Source: Acidobacteriaceae bacterium
Lineage (GTDB): Bacteria; Acidobacteriota; Terriglobia; Terriglobales; Acidobacteriaceae
NCBI GenBank assembly: GCA_030049955.1
Contig: JASIJX010000328.1
Span: forward strand, 1-5,160
Direction: 5' to 3'
DNA: 5,160 bases
Shown here: piece after piece, positions 1 to 5,160 of the stretch
Numbering within the stretch: the first letter of the stretch is position 1
Layout: the number at the start of each line of letters is the position of its first letter
The notes under the pieces: model-generated
The model's database searches: none
Seen by the model: only the letters and a program-made list of their open reading frames with translations
Told to the model about the DNA's origin: nothing
Translations under genes and position numbers: made by a program

Positions 1-1907
1 GAGATGATTGCGGCGTTATCCCAGCTCAGATTCGTGACCGGCTTGGGCAGCTCCTGCAGCCAGCCCACGTTCGACCAGCGGCCGTCGTAGATGTTCGGAT
101 CGGGCCGGAAGATGATCTCGATGGAGTCCTTCGACGCGGGAACGGGGATGTCGCCGCGGAACTCGGCCGCGCCAGCTTTGCTGTTCTTTGCGAAGGCCGT
201 ATTGGCGATCCAACCATCGTGCAGCGAGCGGCGCCAGCCCTTTTCGAAATCGCCCTGCGGACCCTTTTCAAGCACCGGCTTCCAGGTTTCGCGGACGGCC
301 TCGTAGGCGCTCTGGAGCGGCTGGCTGAGCAGGCACTGCAGAAACTCGTGCGCGGAGTGGCCGCCGTAGAGCGGATCAATGAGCGGCTGAACGACGGAGA
401 CGGTGCCGTCATAGGCGCGAGCGTCCGACCAGGACTCGAGATAGTGCGCGGCGGGAACATGCCAGTGCGAAATCTGACCGGTTTCGTCTACATGGCTGCC
501 GAGATGAACGACGATGTTGGCCTTGTTGAAGGCGTCGGCGAAGTTCAGGTCGGCGGGCGAACTATAGATGGGATTCGAATTAAGGATGACCAGCCAATCA
601 ACATTGCCGGCGTTGAGATCGGCGACCAGAGCCTTAAAATCGCCAACCTGATCGGAGGGCAGCGGGTTGATGGTCTCATCCGAAACGAAAACTGTTTTGC
701 CGACGTTGCCGAGTGCGCTGTTGATGGCCATGGCCAGCTCGGCAACCGCGGGATGCTGATAGAGACCGGGCAGCACGGCGCTCTTGCCGGCGTTGGCCTT
801 CAGGTCTTTCGCCAGCGCGGCGAGGAACATCTGCTGCTCGTCGGTCCATGTATATGCCGGCGGATTGACGCCCGCCACGCCCACGGCTTTGGCAAGCTCG
901 GCCGCAAAGGCGGGAACCTCGCTGGCGCGCAGGCCAAGGCGATGCTCGGCCTTCATGCCGGTCGTGGTCGTGGAGCTTTCGACTGCGTACAGCCTGTTCA
1001 TGCCGCCGCTTTCCGGCTGCTTGCGGCCGAAGGCGTAATCATGAACCAGCTTATGGAAACCGGGATAAGACGAGCTCGAAAGGAAATCTGCATCGAGCGA
1101 GACGAGGACTGTGGCCGCGCTCAGATCGTACTGAGTATTGATGCCCTTCTCGGCTGCCGTTCCGGCGATGGCCGGATCGTACTGCACCAGCTTCGCCTTC
1201 GGATACGCCTTCTGCACTTCGCCCCATTGGCGGGCCAGCGTGGGCGAGGTGATGGTCGTGCTCAAAAAGTAGATACCGGTTCCGTCTTTGGTCGAAGAGA
1301 CCTTATCCTGAAACGCCTGGACAAATTCCAGCCAGCTGCGGCTCTCACCGCGATAGAGGATGCGCTGCGAGCGGTCCGGATCGTAGAGATCGAGGAGCGA
1401 GCCCTGCGCGAAGACGTCTGACGAGCCGGTGTTATATGGATGCTCCGGGTTGCCGTCGACCTTGATGGGGCGATACTCGCTGCTCTTGACCAGCAGCGGC
1501 GTTGCGCCCACCGGCAAAGGATGCACGGATGCGAAGTAGTTCGGCTTGCCGAGAACGAGATCTTCAGGCGCCTTGACGTAGGGATAGATGGGCTCGTCAG
1601 GCTGCTTGGTGCAGCCGGCCATGCCGGCGAGAGCCATTGAAGCACCCATGAGCTTGAGGAAGCTGCGGCGCGAGGTGGGATCGACCCACTCCTGCGCGGC
1701 CGACGGAAATTCCTTTGCGACGGCGGCCTGGAACTCCGGCGTATTAGCCAGCTCGTCGATTGAGCGCCAAAGCTTTTTGCCCTTCGCGCCCTTCAGCTTC
1801 TCGCGCACATCCGCCAGGCTCATCGGCGCTGCTTCTGCACTTTCACTCACTATCTTGTCCATCGCGTTTGCGGCCGCGTTCGTGCCGTTGTTTTTGTCTC
1901 CGCTCAT
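1..1907 (-). CDS. actB: Alternative complex III subunit ActB, N-terminal 635 residues (partial at left edge)
   Basis: ActB is the large periplasmic subunit of alternative complex III, which oxidises quinol and passes electrons to cytochrome c or an oxidase. The frame is open from ATG 1907 to base 1 without a stop. Residues about 45-60 (LWRSIDELANTPEFQ) and the twin-arginine motif at 80-88 (RRSFLKLMG), followed by LAGMAGC with Cys99, form the extended Tat leader typical of this family; Cys99 looks like a lipobox cysteine, so lipid anchoring is inferred. The rest matches the molybdopterin-oxidoreductase-like B1 domain, including VPAAHYLESWSDARAYDG from residue 484 and QPLIDPLYGG from 507. Known ActB proteins lack bound molybdopterin and carry their iron-sulfur clusters in a C-terminal domain, which lies outside this window. 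The ATG overlaps the actA stop as ATGA, and GAGGTG lies 8 nt upstream, so this start is secure. Family assignment is very confident; the C-terminal half cannot be judged. Confidence 0.96.
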   Translation of the reverse strand, partial: MSGDKNNGTNAAANAMDKIVSESAEAAPMSLADVREKLKGAKGKKLWRSIDELANTPEFQAAVAKEFPSAAQEWVDPTSRRSFLKLMGASMALAGMAGCTKQPDEPIYPYVKAPEDLVLGKPNYFASVHPLPVGATPLLVKSSEYRPIKVDGNPEHPYNTGSSDVFAQGSLLDLYDPDRSQRILYRGESRSWLEFVQAFQDKVSSTKDGTGIYFLSTTITSPTLARQWGEVQKAYPKAKLVQYDPAIAGTAAEKGINTQYDLSAATVLVSLDADFLSSSSYPGFHKLVHDYAFGRKQPESGGMNRLYAVESSTTTTGMKAEHRLGLRASEVPAFAAELAKAVGVAGVNPPAYTWTDEQQMFLAALAKDLKANAGKSAVLPGLYQHPAVAELAMAINSALGNVGKTVFVSDETINPLPSDQVGDFKALVADLNAGNVDWLVILNSNPIYSSPADLNFADAFNKANIVVHLGSHVDETGQISHWHVPAAHYLESWSDARAYDGTVSVVQPLIDPLYGGHSAHEFLQCLLSQPLQSAYEAVRETWKPVLEKGPQGDFEKGWRRSLHDGWIANTAFAKNSKAGAAEFRGDIPVPASKDSIEIIFRPDPNIYDGRWSNVGWLQELPKPVTNLSWDNAAII

Positions 1908-2773
1908 CGGTGGCACACCTCGCAGCTCATCAGGTCGCGCGAATTCCGGATGTTGTAGTGTTCGAGCAGGAAATGACCGAGATCGTCCTGGGTGGTGAAT
2001 TTCCTGTAGCTTACGGGAACCGGGACGGCGGCCGGGGCAGTATCGCCCGCAGTAGATGACGCGCCGGATGCAGGCATTTGCAGTGCAGCCATTTCCGCAT
2101 GAGCGCCGCCGCCGGCCGGATCGCTCGTCGTGCAGCTCACGCTTTGCGCCGTAGGCACGCCCGGCCGGTTCGGCTCGGCAGAGCACCATACCGGATGATC
2201 GGGCGCAGGATCGCGCCAGGCCATATTGTAGATCTCGCTTGTGGGCCGCAGATTCTTTGCCGGATTGCGATGGCAATCCAGGCACCACTCCATCTGCAGC
2301 GTGTTCTGAGCGTACATCAGCGGCATCTCGTCCACGCGACCGTGGCAGGTTTCGCAGCCGATGCCCTTGTTTACGTGAATGGAGTGGTTGAAATAGACGT
2401 AATCGGGCAGGTCGTGCACCTTGGTCCACGCGATCGACTGGCCGGTGTACCAGCTGTTGCGCACCGGCTCGAGAAGCTGCGCATTCGTCCAGATCTGCGC
2501 GTGGCAATTCATGCACGTGCGCGTGGGCGGAATGCCGGCGTAGCTCGATTTTTCAACCGTGGTGTGACAGTATTGGCACTGCAGGCCGAGTCCCTGCACG
2601 TGATGCTTGTGGCTGAACGGAACCGGCTGATCGGGACGCTGACCTTGCCGTGTAACCCACGGCGAGCGTTGCAACTGATCCAGCGTGACTCCCAGGGCAA
2701 TCACAATCAACCCCGTCAACACCAAGCTCATACGAGCCAGTGCGTTGGAGCTACGGTCGAAGATTTGCGGCAT
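1904..2773 (-). CDS. actA: Alternative complex III pentaheme cytochrome c subunit ActA
   Basis: Membrane-anchored multiheme cytochrome c of alternative complex III, which carries electrons within the periplasmic part of the complex. The 289-residue protein has one N-terminal helix (about 14-31) with no cleavage site evident, then five CXXCH heme sites at C66 (CQYCH), C87 (CMNCH), C140 (CETCH), C164 (CLDCH) and C284 (CEVCH). FSHKHH (53-58) and FNHSIH (128-133) supply likely distal histidines for bis-His ligation, as in the cytochrome c3/c7 fold. Hemes 1-4 are closely spaced. A stretch of about 60 residues rich in Ala, Pro and Ser (roughly 194-255) separates heme 4 from heme 5 and holds two non-heme cysteines, C197 and C214; this makes the protein longer than the compact ActA of Rhodothermus as I recall it. 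The start is supported by AGGGA just upstream. It is the first gene of the operon and overlaps actB by 4 bases. Confidence 0.97.
   Translation of the reverse strand: MPQIFDRSSNALARMSLVLTGLIVIALGVTLDQLQRSPWVTRQGQRPDQPVPFSHKHHVQGLGLQCQYCHTTVEKSSYAGIPPTRTCMNCHAQIWTNAQLLEPVRNSWYTGQSIAWTKVHDLPDYVYFNHSIHVNKGIGCETCHGRVDEMPLMYAQNTLQMEWCLDCHRNPAKNLRPTSEIYNMAWRDPAPDHPVWCSAEPNRPGVPTAQSVSCTTSDPAGGGAHAEMAALQMPASGASSTAGDTAPAAVPVPVSYRKFTTQDDLGHFLLEHYNIRNSRDLMSCEVCHR
1916..1921 (-). promoter_or_regulatory. Ribosome binding site of actB, inside the last heme motif of actA
   Basis: GAGGTG lies 8 nt before the actB ATG. The same bases encode Glu-Val of the CEVCH heme motif of ActA, so one short stretch specifies both the fifth heme site and the start of actB. 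It decides the actB start and indicates translational coupling. Confidence 0.75.
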
Positions 2774-2777
2774 GTTT

Positions 2778-2782
2778 TCCCT
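2778..2782 (-). promoter_or_regulatory. Ribosome binding site of actA
   Basis: AGGGA lies 4 nt before ATG 2773-2771 on the minus strand. The spacing is slightly short but acceptable, and it supports the chosen start. Confidence 0.55.
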
Positions 2783-2812
2783 GCTTGATTTTCGCGTCTA
2801 AGTGCGGCCGCA

Positions 2813-2827
2813 GTGACGGCGGGTCAC
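2813..2827. repeat. Inverted repeat GTGAC-N5-GTCAC in the actA leader
   Basis: Perfect 5-bp arms flank GGCGG, 40-54 bases before the actA start codon. A further TCACA follows a few bases to the right (2833-2837), so TCACA occurs twice with 4 bases between. It could be a protein-binding site or a weak leader hairpin. It does not match the CRP (TGTGA-N6-TCACA) or FNR (TTGAT-N4-ATCAA) consensus. Short enough to be chance. Confidence 0.3.
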
Positions 2828-2903
2828 AGCGATCACAAAAGGTTATGTACAAAAATCGCTCTTGGTGAAAAACGAACTGCTAGGGTAGGTGACCTGAAAA
2901 ATC

Positions 2904-2931
2904 ACTATAACAGTCCATGTTCTCCTCGCAA
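2904..2931 (-). promoter_or_regulatory. Probable sigma70-type promoter of the act operon
   Basis: On the minus strand, TTGCGA (2931-2926, 4 of 6 consensus bases) and TATAGT (2909-2904, 5 of 6) are separated by 16 bases. Transcription would start near 2897, giving a leader of about 120 nt before actA. The site sits in the AT-rich part of the intergenic region and points the right way. The -35 box also lies in a small inverted repeat, CCTC-GCAA-GAGG (2924-2935). This is a consensus match by eye only. Confidence 0.5.
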
Positions 2932-2994
2932 GAGGCTAGCGCGCAAAATTGCGGAAAAAATGGTGCAAATTAAGAAGCCTTCTGCACCGGTTAT

Positions 2995-3040
2995 GTTCGT
3001 TCGCAAAGAATGACGGTTCGTAAAAATTACAGCCTGTTCG
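2995..3040. repeat. GTTCG direct repeats with about two-helical-turn spacing
   Basis: GTTCG occurs at 2995, 2999, 3016 and 3036 on the plus strand. The copies at 2995, 3016 and 3036 are 21 and 20 bases apart, close to two helical turns. The array ends 64 bases upstream of the actA -35 candidate, a position suitable for an activator. The pentamer is short and the flanking bases vary, so chance remains possible. Confidence 0.3.
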
Positions 3041-3223
3041 CTGGTAGAGTGCATCACCAGAGAGTGAAAAATTTACGACAACAAAATACCACGCCGAGCG
3101 TACTTTTGGCATCCTAGTCAGAATCTTTATCGATACTTCTTCGCTGCGCGCGTCTTCGGCATACGATGTGTTTCCCAGCGCGACTCGCTCTATATGTAAA
3201 GAAGCACGCGGCAAGAATGGATT

Positions 3224-3237
3224 GCGCGGCGGCGCGC
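3224..3237 (-). terminator. Possible weak terminator hairpin downstream of the four-helix protein gene
   Basis: GCGCG-GCGG-CGCGC can form a 5-bp all-GC stem with a four-base loop. Read on the minus strand it is followed by AATCCATTCTT, which is only partly T-rich. It lies about 110 bases beyond the stop of the gene at 3348-3821. It is weak as an intrinsic terminator. Confidence 0.2.
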
Positions 3238-3247
3238 TCGCGACTGT

Positions 3248-3349
3248 CATGGTTTCCAAAAGGCCATCACCAGCGCGCCGGCAACGATGAGCGTAGGTGG
3301 CGAGCACCGCTGCGCCGGCAAGGATGGCGAAGATGCGCCGGCCCTGCTC
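3248..3349 (-). pseudogene. Possible frameshifted small membrane ORF
   Basis: Directly after the stop of the upstream gene, one minus-strand frame reads EQGRRIFAILAGAAVLATY. Near 3297 the hydrophobic character passes to the +1 frame, which reads LIVAGALVMAFWKP and then stops at 3250-3248. Joined, the halves make a single hydrophobic helix with a basic N-terminus and a short tail, like many 30-40 residue membrane proteins. Neither frame has a good start codon. It may be a decayed gene, a sequencing indel, or a coincidence in GC-rich DNA. Confidence 0.2.
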
Positions 3350-3821
3350 AGAATTGTTCGCTACCGCGTGACTCTACGCCAGTCTCGGCAAAGGAGCGGT
3401 CCGCCGACGCTGGCGGCCAGCCCAGCATCACGAGAAATACATCGAAGACAAACAGTCCGATCGCAATGTCGTTGAAAAGTGTCGCGTGGGGCAGGTTCGG
3501 CCAGAACTGGTTAGCCGCCCAGAAGAGAAACGCAGCCGCTAGCATGACCGCCTTGGCGAACTCCATAGACGCTGGCCAATGCATCAGTTGGTAGATCAGA
3601 TAGGCGATTGCGATCATTGTCAATGTAAAAGCTGCCAGTGCATCGTGGCTCCGAATCCGCAACAACCCCGGAAAGGCATCCTGCACAAGAAGCATCGCAG
3701 CGGCCGCAAGTGTGATACTGCCGAGAACGATTGGAACAAGCCTGTGGGGCCGGTCGGGAGGGACATTCACCGGCTCATTGTCGCGCGAATTTTGAAAGGA
3801 AACCGTAAGGGCTTTCTGCAC
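3348..3821 (-). CDS. Unrecognised four-helix integral membrane protein
   Basis: I do not recognise this family. The 157-residue product has a polar N-terminus, then four clear hydrophobic segments at about 28-47, 60-81, 86-107 and 115-135, and a short polar tail. Trp and Phe cluster at the ends of helices 2-4 (MHWPASMEF, LFWAANQFWP, FLVMLGWPP). No catalytic or metal-binding motif is visible. The start is uncertain. GTG 3821 is the most upstream usual start before an in-frame stop, but its only Shine-Dalgarno-like bases (GGGA) are almost against it and it lies within an inverted repeat. GTG 3770 would give 140 residues, keeping all four helices, but also has a poor ribosome site. The gene points the same way as actA, about 570 bases away with a promoter between, so co-transcription is doubtful. 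Four clean helices in one frame make it likely real. Confidence 0.72.
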   Translation of the reverse strand: MQKALTVSFQNSRDNEPVNVPPDRPHRLVPIVLGSITLAAAAMLLVQDAFPGLLRIRSHDALAAFTLTMIAIAYLIYQLMHWPASMEFAKAVMLAAAFLFWAANQFWPNLPHATLFNDIAIGLFVFDVFLVMLGWPPASADRSFAETGVESRGSEQF

Positions 3822-3835
3822 ATTCCCGGAATGTG
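3819..3835. repeat. 17-bp perfect inverted repeat over the start of the four-helix protein gene
   Basis: CACATTCC-C-GGAATGTG has 8-bp arms around a single base. Its left end is the GTG start codon (3819-3821) of the minus-strand gene, and its body covers the position where that gene's ribosome site should be. It may be an operator for a dimeric repressor or, in mRNA, a hairpin that hides the start. Which of these applies cannot be told from sequence. Confidence 0.5.
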
Positions 3836-4009
3836 AACCCTCGCAGGGCGTGACCGTGGCTCCGACGGCGCGGATCGAATGTTTTAGAATTCATGAAAGA
3901 TTTACCGTTAGCATCTCTCCGTCTCAAAGGCATACCCGATTGCGAACCCGCATCATCGGATTTGAGAGCGTGGTCTCGCATCGATAATGGAGCCTGAACA
4001 GGATAGGCG
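3836..4009. other. Divergent intergenic region between the four-helix protein gene and the amt pair
   Basis: Divergent promoter region. A plus-strand promoter candidate is annotated separately. For the minus strand only a weak one is visible: TTGAGA (3936-3931) with an indistinct GTAAAT-like -10 16 bases on. No RNA structure or further gene is apparent. Confidence 0.5.
3962..3988 (+). promoter_or_regulatory. Candidate promoter of the small-protein and amt pair
   Basis: TTGAGA (3962-3967, 5 of 6 consensus bases) and GATAAT (3983-3988, 5 of 6) are separated by 15 bases, a little short. Transcription would start near 3995, about 15 nt before the ATG at 4010. The spacer contains GAGA-N6-TCTC (3964-3977), a possible operator. 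No sigma54 site of the kind that often drives amt genes is present. Confidence 0.35.
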
Positions 4010-4192
4010 ATGAAATACGCCGGACTGCTGGTGATGCCCGCAGGATTCTTTCTGACCGTTGCCGCACTGGTGCTGTTCCCTGCCCCGGCGCCGCGGGCGG
4101 CCTTTGTGGTGTGCGGGCTGGCCGTTGAGGCAATGGGGCTGGCGGTTGCGGTGCGCGGGCATATGCAGCGCCGCGGCGAGGGACGGATTTGA
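4010..4192 (+). CDS. Small membrane protein with two helices, coupled to amt
   Basis: Unrecognised 60-residue protein. It has two hydrophobic segments (about 5-24 and 30-48) separated by a short PAPAPR turn, and a basic tail (RGHMQRRGEGR) that would place both ends in the cytoplasm by the positive-inside rule. The single cysteine, C34, is in helix 2. The ATG follows AGGATAGG at a usable distance. Its stop overlaps the amt start as TTGA (4189-4192), and its final codons provide the amt ribosome site, so the two are almost certainly co-translated. Membrane location and coupling suggest it works with the transporter, perhaps as an accessory subunit; that is inference only. Its small size leaves some doubt, but the overlap argues for a real gene. 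Confidence 0.62.
   Translation: MKYAGLLVMPAGFFLTVAALVLFPAPAPRAAFVVCGLAVEAMGLAVAVRGHMQRRGEGRI
4178..4183 (+). promoter_or_regulatory. Ribosome binding site selecting the TTG start of amt
   Basis: GAGGGA lies 5 nt before TTG 4189. The alternative in-frame ATG at 4219 has no purine-rich stretch in front of it. This favours the TTG start and coupling to the preceding gene. Confidence 0.65.
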
Positions 4193-5160
4193 GCGGCGCC
4201 GAGCCGGTTGCCCTGCCCATGAGCGAGGCTGCCTTCGCGCTTACGCTGGCACTGCTGCTGCTGGCGCCGCTGGCTATTGCCGGCGTGGCGCTGATCAATA
4301 CAGGACTGGGCCGGTCGCGCTCGGCGGCGCAGTCGCTGTTGGGCAACCTGGGCATCGCGGCCATTGCGGCAATTGTTTTTGCATTCGTTGGTGCGTCTCT
4401 CTCCGGCGTTGTAAGTAGTACTGGAATTGGGTTCTACGCGGTCGGCAAACCATGGGGCTGGATTGGCAGCGGCCCGCTTCTGCTTGGCGGCTTTGGCTCG
4501 GCCGCGCCGCAGATGCAACTGGCAACGATCTTCGAGTTCTGGTCGGTGGCAATGGCCGCTCTGATTCCGTGGGGCTCGGGCGCAGACCGCTTTCGGCTTG
4601 CGGGCGGGTGCGCCACGGCGGTTGTGCTGGCCGGCTTCGTTTTTCCGCTTGTGGCGAACTGGATTTGGAACGGTGGCTGGCTTGCAGAGCTGGGCAGAAA
4701 CTTCGGGCTGGGCGCAGGCTTTCTCGATCCCGGCGGCGCGGCTACGGTGCACGTGCTGGGTGGGCTGAGCGCGCTGGCGGTGGTGTGGATTGCGGGGCCA
4801 AGGCGCGGCAAGTTCCCCAAGGAGGGACTGTCAACGGCCATGCCCGGCCATAACGCGGCTTACGTGCTCTTCGGTTGTTTTTTGGCGCTGGTGGGGTGGC
4901 TGGCTTGGAATGCGGCCGGCGCGATCCTGTGGCTGCGCGCGCCGTTCCAGGCTCTGCCGGTGACGGCGGTGAATACGTTGCTCGAGGCCTGCGCTGCGCT
5001 GGCGGCGACGTTTGCAATCACACGCGCGCGCTTTGGCAAACCGGACGCAAGCCTGTGCGCCAACGGCTGGCTCGCGGGACTGGTCGCATCAACCGGTTGC
5101 GCGGCCGTGATTTCGCCCGGCGCGGCGATCTTCGTTGGGCTGGTCGCCGGCATCTTCACG
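4189..5160 (+). CDS. amt: Divergent Amt/MEP/Rh-family ammonium transporter (partial at right edge)
   Basis: Membrane channel-like transporter for ammonium, normally trimeric. The open frame runs 324 residues to the window edge, covering roughly eight of the usual eleven helices. Family marks are GLGRSRSAAQSLLGN (39-53) after helix 1, NWIWNGGW (157-164), LDPGGAATVHVLGG (179-192), GPRRGKF then MPGHNAAYVLFG (203-229), and GWLAWNAAGAI (236-246). By alignment from memory to E. coli AmtB, W160, D180 and H188 match W148, D160 and H168. The F215 position is W240, and the F107 region reads FEFWS (115-119), so the phenylalanine gate appears altered. The partner of H318 is beyond the window. It starts at TTG 4189, overlapping the small upstream gene; ATG 4219 is the alternative. 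A function as sensor or as a carrier for a related substrate is possible. No glnK is visible, but the usual downstream site is outside. Confidence 0.88.
   Translation, partial: MSGAEPVALPMSEAAFALTLALLLLAPLAIAGVALINTGLGRSRSAAQSLLGNLGIAAIAAIVFAFVGASLSGVVSSTGIGFYAVGKPWGWIGSGPLLLGGFGSAAPQMQLATIFEFWSVAMAALIPWGSGADRFRLAGGCATAVVLAGFVFPLVANWIWNGGWLAELGRNFGLGAGFLDPGGAATVHVLGGLSALAVVWIAGPRRGKFPKEGLSTAMPGHNAAYVLFGCFLALVGWLAWNAAGAILWLRAPFQALPVTAVNTLLEACAALAATFAITRARFGKPDASLCANGWLAGLVASTGCAAVISPGAAIFVGLVAGIFT

Larger units (their letters stand above)
2774..3247. other. Intergenic region upstream of actA
   Basis: No convincing gene lies here. From about 2830 to 3160 the sequence is visibly richer in A and T than the flanking genes, as expected for a regulatory region. 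It contains the actA promoter candidate, the leader inverted repeat, the GTTCG direct repeats (2995-3040), a short near-palindrome GTAAAAATTAC (3020-3030), AGGTGACCT (2887-2895) and CTGGT-N10-ACCAG (3041-3060). Open frames across it give proteins with no motif or plausible composition. The right end, 3160-3247, is GC-rich again and may be the tail of the transcript from 3348-3821. Confidence 0.6.

Noticed and set aside
219..1421. 400-residue open frame on the plus strand
   Set aside because: It lies wholly opposite actB, whose product is clearly recognisable. The predicted protein has no motif and is a typical antisense frame in high-GC coding DNA.
2078..2788. 236-residue open frame on the plus strand
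   Set aside because: It is opposite actA with its five heme motifs; the His- and Arg-rich product is an antisense artefact.
2824..2837. CRP or FNR site in the actA leader
   Set aside because: TCACA-N4-TCACA is a direct, not inverted, repeat, and neither consensus is met.
2936..3307. 123-residue minus-strand frame upstream of actA
   Set aside because: Apart from the short hydrophobic start discussed as a split ORF, it crosses the AT-rich regulatory region and has no protein-like pattern.
3932..3950. Possible sigma54 promoter upstream of the amt pair (AGGCATACCCGATTGC)
   Set aside because: GG and GC are separated by 11 bases instead of the strict 10, and TGGCAC is poorly matched.
3775..4752. 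325-residue open frame on the minus strand
   Set aside because: It runs opposite the small gene and amt and overlaps the start of the four-helix gene. The Arg/Ala/Pro/Gln-rich product has no helix or motif.

Overview
The window reads as chromosomal DNA of an Acidobacteriota member, probably of the Terriglobia type. The reasons are high GC, a pentaheme actA followed by an actB with an internal Tat signal, and terse gene junctions. This placement is inferred from gene content, not from a marker gene. There is no RNA gene, insertion sequence or CRISPR array.

Left part (1-2773, minus strand): the first two genes of an alternative complex III (ACIII) operon, a quinol:electron-acceptor oxidoreductase that replaces cytochrome bc1. 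actA (pentaheme, membrane-anchored cytochrome c) is complete. actB (molybdopterin-oxidoreductase-like, Tat-exported) overlaps it by 4 bases and runs off the left edge after 635 residues. The rest of the complex (actC onward) would lie to the left.

Middle (2774-3349): a noncoding stretch of nearly 600 bases, AT-richer than its surroundings in its central part. It holds a good sigma70-like promoter for actA, a leader of about 120 nt with a small inverted repeat, a phased set of GTTCG direct repeats further upstream, and possibly a decayed small membrane ORF. Next, on the minus strand, comes an unrecognised four-helix membrane protein (3348-3821). Its apparent GTG start lies inside a 17-bp perfect inverted repeat.

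Right part (4010-5160, plus strand): a divergently transcribed pair. First is a 60-residue protein with two membrane helices, then, overlapping it by 4 bases, an Amt/MEP/Rh-family ammonium transporter cut by the right edge. The transporter keeps the family fold and several pore residues (W160, D180, H188) but departs from the usual signatures around the phenylalanine gate.

The left genes serve respiration and the right pair probably nitrogen uptake or sensing. Nothing seen links the two functionally. The items most worth following up are the small protein coupled to amt, the unusual Amt pore, the inverted repeat over the start codon, and the linker inserted in ActA between hemes 4 and 5.
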